64,000 bases of DNA from Gnetum montanum (Eukaryota; Streptophyta; Gnetopsida; Gnetales; Gnetaceae). Both the position numbers and the translations under genes were made by a program. Shown in pieces: positions 49,022 through 64,000 of the stretch. The notes beneath the pieces were generated by a model. It worked only from the letters and a program-made list of their open reading frames with translations, was not told the DNA's origin and did no database searches. Within the stretch, counting starts at the first letter, position 1, and every line of letters starts with the position of its first letter. The stretch covers positions 813,491 to 877,490 of the forward strand of contig MNCI01004927.1 of assembly GCA_015680685.1 (NCBI GenBank). Reading direction: 5' to 3'.

Positions 49022-49507
49022 ATGCTTCTGTCCGCATACACTAATATACATGATACTCCAATATATATGGAATTCTGGAATCCATTTCTCCGCCCCTACT
49101 CTGCAAGCAAGGAGGAGGAAGTAGAGGATCAGAAGAAGGCTGCATGGCGATTCATTTTTGCATTTGCAGAAACGTTCACGGTGATGGCAGCCTTAAAGCT
49201 GGGCATTTGGGATATTCTCGCCGCGGAGGGTCCGAACGCCAAGCTAAAGCTTGCAGAAATCGGGCAGCGCCTGTAGAGCAGGAATCTGGGGGATCTGGAC
49301 GTTCTCAATCGCATCATGCGATTCCATGTGGCGCAGCGTTTCTTCTCCACAGAGAAGGACGCAGTCGGCGACGGCATCACGTGCTACGGCCTAACTCCGG
49401 CATCGAAGTGGTTGTTGACGTCGGCAGAGAGCGGCCACGGCCACGCGTCTCTGAAATCCATGTTCCTGATGGTGAACAGCAACTATGATATAGGACCCAA
49501 CGTATGA
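49022..49507 (+). pseudogene. Plant O-methyltransferase N-terminal (dimerisation) fragment with one stop
   Basis: Frame 49022-49507 reads AWRFIFAFAETFTVMAALKL, GIWDILAAEGPNAKLKLAEI, a TAG at 49274-49276, then DLDVLNRIMRFHVAQRFFST and LTPASKWLLTS. This follows the dimerisation domain of COMT-like SAM-dependent methyltransferases, enzymes that methylate phenolic hydroxyls. The catalytic SAM-binding domain is absent downstream within several kb. A donor-like GT at 49500 could mark an original intron, but no matching next exon was found. It is a gene fragment; the substrate cannot be inferred. Confidence 0.7.
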
Positions 49508-49599
49508 GTTCATCTGAGGACCAAATGCCTGAACATGGAAACATGACAATGGATGTTAATGAAAACTGCAAAATCAGAGATCTCAACCTTTAGCAAGCA

Positions 49600-50700
49600 C
49601 CGTAACGTCCGACGTTGTCTGAGAGCTTGAATTTAGCAACCTTTCTTTTTTCTACGCTGCTATTTCAGCGCAGGCCCAGTGTTGCAGAGAATCTGCAATT
49701 TGCCTTCCGCAAGTCTAGCGGAAAGGATGGCATGCATGGCAGGTTCGTCATCCACGCAGGTGAAAAGAAGAAACGGAAAGTTGCAGACGACTGCAGACCC
49801 GTTAGAGACATGGCGCGGTGCAGCGTGCAGGAATGGTGGAAGAGAGATTATTCCCTGAAAGCGTCCTATTGCTACGGTGGAATTTTGACCCAGATTTTGC
49901 TGCGGTGGAATTTTGGCCCAGATTCTACTGTCTACCGTAGGAAAGAAAATTTTGCCATGTTCTGGCGTTCTTTGGCGGATGCAGACTTGGCAACTTCCTT
50001 GTGTAAAAGTGCGAGGAATGGCACTGTAGGAGGGACGGCATGACGTGTTGCAGATTGGTCTGTGAGTTCTCCGCGGTGACGATTTTCTTTGTGTCTGTCA
50101 TGGCTCTTTGTGTGGCAGCAGTGGTGAAGCACCGGATGCTGACGACATAGGAGGCGCTGCTGCAGATGACAGCCCAACCTGAATTACTTATGCCATGAAT
50201 AAACCAATCACCCAATTAGATCTGTCAGAACTGCGGCCTGAATTACTTATGCCATGAATAAACCAATCACCCATGAATAAACCAATCACCCAATTAGATC
50301 TGTTAGAACCGCGGACTTTGCTGCGACCACGACTAGCAGATCTGCCACAGCCGCGGCCTTGATTGTGGCTGCGGCTGCGACTGCATCCGCGGCCTTGACT
50401 GTGGCTGCGGCTGCGACTGCATCCGCGGCCAGAGGCAGAGATCGGCATGATTTTCCCTTCATCGTTGCACTGCACTCAAACCCTACCTTCTGCCCTTGCG
50501 CTGGCACGAAACGGAACGAGAATGAAAACATGACAACCGCCAAAGCCGATGCCACCGCGTTTGCAGCCATTTTTGCTTCCGTTTTGGCCGAGTGCGCGAA
50601 AGCTTGCGTTAAGAAGGCGCGGCATTCACGATGGAGTGCAGTTTTTCGGATTCAAACCTGCGTTTGACTGAGAGTCGCTAGCGGCGCAGCATGAGCAGAA
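49600..50700. other. GC-richer spacer with unrecognised open frames
   Basis: The 142-codon frame at 49615-50043 has no recognised motif, though a pyrimidine-rich stretch ending in AG precedes position 49670. The 50180-50450 part is tandemly repeated and makes Ala/Arg/Ser-rich frames on both strands. I do not call a gene. Confidence 0.35.
50179..50435. repeat. Tandem repeats: 59-bp and ~36-bp units
   Basis: cctgaattacttatgccatg at 50179 recurs at 50238 (period 59). Further right, gactgtggctgcggctgcga with catccgcggcc repeats at about 36 bp. The right part can be read as poly-Ala or Arg-Ser-rich peptide, but only because of the repeat. Confidence 0.8.
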
Positions 50701-50999
50701 GAATTTTGTGCGTTGCGTGTGTTGACGTGACAGCGAAATTTTTCATCACACAAGTCCTCGCATTGCGACAAATAAAATGGTGGAAAGGATCTCTCAACTT
50801 GCCAGATAAGATAAAATTGTAGAAAGGCTCTCAAGTGTGGAATTTGTGTCCTAGCACCACTAGAAAGTTTACTTTGCATAAATACTTTGGAATAATGTCC
50901 CAAGGTTCTATGAAAGGCCACTGAATGTGCTCATCAACAACTGAGACAGCGTGGGTGGGTTTTAGTGCGTTGACGTGACGACCGTTTTGGCCTGGAACA

Positions 51000-52648
51000 G
51001 ATAAAGCAGTGAGAAAAGTAGCCAATCAAGTCACAGATTATGCGAGACAAAATTTGCCCTCTGCGTGGAATCATACGCTGGCAACTGCTTCTTTCTCTGC
51101 AACTACTGCAAAATACTACATGTGCATGAACCCTGCTCTCCATTCTCCGCTGCAAAATCTCAACTCTTCTCACTCTTACACTTTTTGGCAATTTTGCTTT
51201 GCAGCAACGCCTCTAGATTATTAGATATCCAACAAGACATAAAAGTAAAGGAAAGCGAAGAAGTGTGAGCCGTGTAAATTTCCGGGAAATTCTTTGGAGA
51301 AACAAATGAGCGTGAAGTGTAAATTGCTCGGAATTTTCTTGGAGACGCAAACAAGTGTGAGAAGTGTACACGCACACGACGCCGTTTGACATTTTCAGTA
51401 GGCAATCAATTCCGTACATTGTCGTTTGATTTAATGTATTCAAAGAAGGCTGATTGCTGGCCATGGCATAAATTTTGACGCGGTACATTTCCATTTTTTG
51501 TTACGCTGATTTGTTTCTCCTTGCTTTGTTTGTTTTTTTTGCCCTTTCTCACTCTTGCTTTGGTAACTTAACCCCTACTCACAACGCGAATTCAGTTGAT
51601 TTGTCCAGCCCACCGACGTTGTTTGTTTGTAGTTGCTTTATTAATACAAGAACTGTCCCACTTTAAGAAGGAAACTGGCATTGATTTGTCTAGCCCCAAC
51701 GCTTATGTGTTTTCTATGTTGCTGCTCTAGTGACAACCTTTACTCAAATTTGTTTTTCTCTTTGCTGGATTTATTTTTTCTCCACATTTTGCTCTGTATT
51801 CAAACTCAGATTATTTTGCCCATACTCAATCCCCCTTGTATTTCTTTCTCTACTATTGCGTTGGCTTATCATCACACTTATAAAAAAAGAGACAACTATC
51901 AAACTCACAATATTTTTTTTTAAAAAAATTATTGTGTTTGACATCATTATAATCAAGCTTTATTATGTGTAATTTAAAGACAAACATGCTTAAAAGAGAG
52001 CCGAAATGGGAGAGAGGTCCTAGGGTAGGGCAAAGGTTCTTTTGGTTCCTCCCTATGGTTCAAGGACCATGGAACAATCTAATGTGCCCTTGAATGGCAC
52101 TTAAGTGTTAGAAAATCTATTCTAACTTGGCAGTACCAAGTTAGCACTGTGACTTTCTCCTATTGCTTCCATTCTTAGTCCTCTTTATACTTATCCAATG
52201 ATCACAAATATGTAGGCAACCAAGATTGGATAGTTTTGCTGCGGTGCCTTGACAAACCTTATCTTAGATCATGAGGGGTCTAAGGGTGAGGCATCCCTTG
52301 TAGATACATTGACTCCTCTTTCACCAATGATGTTTATAGAGTTCCCTCCGATCTTCAAAGAAAGATATATCAAGATATTTAAGGCTTCGCACCTTCAAAG
52401 TAGATTGGATGAAGCAACGCATTATATCTAATGAAGAATGATCTCATTCTTTTCTATCAACTAATTTTTACCATTTTGAATGTTAGATCATTTGTAACGA
52501 TACATTTTCAATTACGCAAGTTTGTACATTGATCATTTCTGCTGTATTACAACATGTTTATGATCATTCAATAAAACATTCCATAGTCTTATAATATTTC
52601 TATCCGTTATGTTTAAATCATCGCTGTAGCAGAAGACAACTGGCGATC
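51000..52648. other. Spacer upstream of RPB2, no gene recognised
   Basis: Mixed AT-rich sequence with short open frames, including one at 52249-52431 that resembles nothing I know. No repeat family was assigned. Confidence 0.4.
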
Positions 52649-52937
52649 ACTAGCTTAGTTATATATAGTTATAATATATATCTATAAATTAACCGATAGA
52701 ATCTTATAAGATTACAAGTAAAAAGTTGTATGAAATTTTTTTTTTAGAAAACCCATCCTTAGGAAAAATAAGGTATAGAACTCTTGTTCTTTAAAAAAAT
52801 CATCCTTAGGAAAAATAAGGAAAAATTTTTTTACTTAAAGAACTTTTTACTTGTAATCTTATAAGATTCTATAATCTTATAAGATTCTATCGGCCAATTT
52901 ATAGATATATATTATAAATATATATAACTAAGCTAGT
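52649..52937. mobile_element. Palindromic MITE, 289 bp, long terminal inverted repeats
   Basis: The left arm starts actagcttagttatatata and the right arm is its near-perfect reverse complement over about 78 bp, past cgatagaatcttataagatt. The right arm carries an extra 18-bp copy of atagaatcttataagatt. Two catccttaggaaaaataagg blocks lie in the middle. There is no coding capacity. It lies 450 bp upstream of RPB2. The terminal tatagatatatattataaat motif recurs near 44.7, 46.5 and 55.7 kb. Confidence 0.8.
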
Positions 52938-53265
52938 TTTAACATGTTCAAGGTGTTCTCAACGTTCCGTAATATAACGTTTAACTGGGGTTATGCGTAC
53001 CGCAGTTGCTAAATATAAAAATTAACCGGAGTTAAATGTATCACGGTACCATATTATCGACACTGCCTTTTCATCATATATATCCAAGAGAACTGTGTTA
53101 TGCAGGGCGTATCGCACTCGTCTGGTATTTGGTGGCCACTGAAGGCCGCGGAAACAAAGAGCAGAACCTGAAACTTCGTTATAGGGAAATAGCTCACTTA
53201 ATTGCTTGCACTTCTGCCCTAATTCCACCGAACCATGTTAGACGCTACACAGAATTAATTTTCCT

Positions 53266-53273
53266 TATAAAGG
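53266..53273 (+). promoter_or_regulatory. Possible TATA box of RPB2
   Basis: TATAAAGG lies 118 bp upstream of the RPB2 start codon, a plausible distance for a plant core promoter with a short leader. It is a motif match only; no transcript data are available, and AT-rich sequence gives chance hits. Confidence 0.3.
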
Positions 53274-53383
53274 AGCCAAACTCTCTTTTGTTCAATCTTA
53301 GTTCATGTTCGGACAATCAGCGAGTCAAGCATCTGCTGCACACTGAAAACCCTACCTCGGCGTGTATTTTGAAGTAGGCAAAA

Positions 53384-60944
<7,561 letters not shown>

Positions 60945-63900
60945 TTTCCTGAGAATGGCTGTCCTTCTGTGTTAAATATTCTGTAATGCAGCTTTTGCAC
61001 TGTTCTTGGAATTATGTGATGGGAAACCTATTCATCTCCTTGTTAGAGATTGAGAATCTCCTATATAATTATGAAAAGAATTCAAATGCAGATTGTTTCT
61101 AATTCCCATATATGGATCCTATTCAAGTGAGCATGTGGAATGCTATAACTTACTGCCAAAAAGGATAATTTTTGCTGAATATGGAATCCTAAAATACATC
61201 TGGACTGGGTCAGTGAGAATCTGCATTAATCTTTTTCCGGTCCGCATTACCGAGGATGGTTTTTGAAACCGAATGTATTTAGTCATGTCTAAGACCCTTC
61301 CCTTTGTAAGATAACGTAAGTTTCAGAATCCTTTTTAGAGAATTTGTTTCATCATCTCTCACTACTGCAGTTGAACTCATAACCCAGGGTTCTTTTTAAT
61401 ATCTCTTATTTAGCAATTGTCATGTTTCAGTTCTTGGACCTTAAAAGATCTGTATGCTGCATTCATCTAACAGATTGAAGTGGCTGTATTTGAATTGTGC
61501 ACTTAATTCATGTTAAGTTAAATTTGGTGGATCCTTAATTGTTCAAGGATATGTGAGAAGGCTTCGCCCATTTGCTTTGAATGGTTCAAGATAAATCGCT
61601 TAGGTATCCCAATTTCCCAATTATAACAAATAGCTGCTGTGGGCAACTTTCCTTTGCGAGTTTCTTTGCTACAGTTTTTGGCATTTAACGTTTCCCTATA
61701 AATTTGTTTATCAACGACTATTGCAGTTGATAGTTGTCGGGTCTATATATTTTATTTACATGTTGCGCAATATTCCATATTAGGATTTAGACGAATGTAG
61801 AAATAGGTTCCTAGATATTTTATTTTATTTCCATGTGCATGTGCATGTCATCTCTAATATTTTTCTAATAAAGTTAAAGCTTTGATTGTGTTTATGCTGG
61901 CTTTTTTGTGTGTGAAACTTCTTTCTAAATAATCTATTGAGCTTTTTAAAAATTCGTTACTGTATTTGGATTTTTATTATTTTATCCAATCTTAGTTTCT
62001 TAAAAGATGACCTAACTAAAGATTTTCATAGGGATGTATCTTTTTGTGTATGCTCTTTCTTGATGATAATGTTTAGGTGATAAATTTAAGGTAGTTTTAG
62101 CTGAGAAAATGAAAATTTTGAAAAACAAGCTAGAGTCAAATGGGTTGAAGATTAGTATAATTAAAATGGAATACATTGTGTGCAATGCTTTATGATACAA
62201 AATGTTGACTTATCAAAAAAATATCAAGTGCAACTTACACATGTGATAGAGTGATAGATATGCTGAAGGTAAGGTGGATGTTGGGTGTGACTATGGTTTG
62301 GTCATGTATTAAGTAGGTCAAAGAATGCTCTTACTAGAAAAAAAAAGAAGGTAGATCAAGACATACTTAGTTTGCTTGCATAGAGTAAGATGATGAGTGG
62401 TCTAAAACCTAGCTTGATGTGGGTAAGGAAAACATGCATAATGATGCAAAAAGAATAAAATTAGACTAATGGACTCATCTTTCTTTCATCTATTTAATTG
62501 CAATAATTAAATGAATTGAAATTACCCAATATGCCTATGATACTTTATATTACTATAGAATGATGAGCACCCATGCATGTAGTGCAATAGTTAAGACACT
62601 CATCTCTTGGTTAGGTGTGGTAGCAGTGAGTTAGCCTTGTGGTGGGACACTTTTGTCTAGTGGGTCTAATAAAGGTTTTGTTGGTTTTGACCAATGGGCT
62701 TTCTCATACAAAATATAGTGTGGCTTGGTCATAAGCTTCAAAGACGATGTTGAGTGGATTGCCCATAACACCTATATATACCATTGAATTCAATAAAGAT
62801 AAACAAGATTATAATACACATGATATAAGGAATGGTGGGGAATAGAGAAAATATTTATAATTTTATATTTTATAATTTTTATGTATTTTATGAATACGAG
62901 AATAAAAAAATAATAAATACACATGCATCGCAATCCCTTGTGGGGATTGGTGCAATGCTCATGTTGTAATCCCTCTTAGGGATAGATGCAACACCACATA
63001 CACAAAGCAATAGAATGGCTCTTAGTAACCTCGATGGCCCAACATCTTGCTATACAGTTATGACCTCCTTGAATAAGGAATGAATTATTGTAGCTCAATC
63101 AAATAGAAATTAAATAAATATTTTGGTTATTTTATGTTTAAGGCCACGACGGTGAGATAAGGAAAAAACATGAGCATTATTCATTGTGTAAACATTGGCC
63201 TTTGCATTGACCAAATGGTTTCGGGCTACGTAAGCAAGGTAGCACTTTGACAAAGTTTAGTCTCACTTGTGAAAGCAATGATTGAGACTACACACACAAC
63301 AAGGAATCAACTTACTCAATGGAGGAAGAGCTCTTCACACAAACTAGAGACCAAAAGCCAAAATGAAATGTCTAAGTATGCTAAGATGTGTATGAGAGTT
63401 CATCTCAAGTATTTATAGTTTTTTTGTAATGATGAAGGTTCATCAATGCCTAGGAGTCAATGGAGGTCTGTCAATGCAACGCTCGCCAATTAGATCACAC
63501 TTTTAGCACTTGGGCCTAAACCTAGGCAAGCGGGGATTGTACTTATATAGGGATGTTGTTGCAGGGGGGTGCATTGACGCTGGGGAGTTAGTGCATCCCC
63601 TTGCCAAGAAACCAAGGTTGATCCTAGATGAAACTCAAAATCTAAAGGAACATGTCAAAAGGACTTTAAGGTGTCTGAACAAGGTCAAAAACATTCTAAA
63701 TAGCCTTGAAAACAAGAGGCCACAGACATACCAAACACTACAATTGAAGAGAGCTTTCACATAAGAGACGTTGGTAAAATCTATGGCCTTCAGGAAATTG
63801 AGGTATGTAAAAACTAGCATTTTCAGAAATTGACGTATGTAAAAACTAGCATTTTCGTAGCAAGCAGCTAGCAAAATGATGAACATTGATGTAGTCCTGG

Positions 63901-64000
63901 TAAATTCATCAAGGAGACTTATCATGTGCTGCTGCTCTTATGTGCGGTAGCATGTGTGCGGTAGCATGCATCGGTAAAGTAGCAGCACAACTGTTGGCAA
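60945..64000. other. RPB2 3' flank and spacer, no gene recognised
   Basis: AT-rich sequence. The 84-codon frame at 63510-63764 has no recognised domain. A 32-bp tandem repeat (gaaattgaggtatgtaaaaa) starts at 63794 and 63826, and gtgcggtagcatg is doubled near 63940. No poly(A) signal of RPB2 could be fixed with confidence. Confidence 0.5.

Noticed and set aside
53036-53377. 113-codon frame just upstream of RPB2
   Set aside because: No recognised domain, different frame context from RPB2, and it spans the likely promoter and leader.
62560-62700. Possible SINE head (gtgcaatagttaagacactc)
   Set aside because: Only a weak resemblance to a tRNA-derived promoter; no tail or partner copy could be aligned.
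63510-63764. 84-codon frame near the window end
   Set aside because: No recognised motif, no splice context and no neighbouring coding sequence to support it.

Overview
This is plant nuclear DNA, most likely from a gymnosperm. Two recognisable housekeeping genes match land-plant proteins exon by exon. One of them has introns up to 20 kb filled with LINE copies, and the rest is AT-rich repeat debris. Five runs of N show that it is a draft assembly.

Window start to 36.4 kb, minus strand: APC7, the TPR subunit 7 of the anaphase-promoting complex. Twelve exons (341 codons) run from the ATG at 36368 to 87; the C-terminal third lies beyond the window start. Intron 10 alone is 20.2 kb and holds five LINE copies (A to E). 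Intron 8 holds a sixth (F). Small SINE-like elements are scattered through the introns.

36.65 to 53.3 kb: the spacer between the divergent APC7 and RPB2 genes. It holds a minus-strand LINE (G) 284 bp upstream of the APC7 start, two diverged LTRs of one family, short minisatellite repeats, a palindromic MITE, and a broken O-methyltransferase gene fragment.

53.4 to 60.9 kb, plus strand: RPB2, the second-largest subunit of RNA polymerase II. It has 24 exons with consensus splice sites in a consistent phase, giving 1185 codons. The only defect is a TGA at codon 100, where plant RPB2 has glycine. From 60.95 kb to the end I see no gene.

The most unusual feature is in LINE family A to F. After the usual plant LINE reverse transcriptase and zf-RVT region, these copies continue, collinearly where this can be followed, into a roughly 450-residue extension. 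The extension has a globular domain, a charged coiled coil, and a C-terminal segment that looks like a DnaJ J-domain, with HPD kept in copies A, E and F. LINE G, with a normal EN/RT/zf-RVT layout, lacks it. I know of no described LINE with a J-domain tail, but I could not search.
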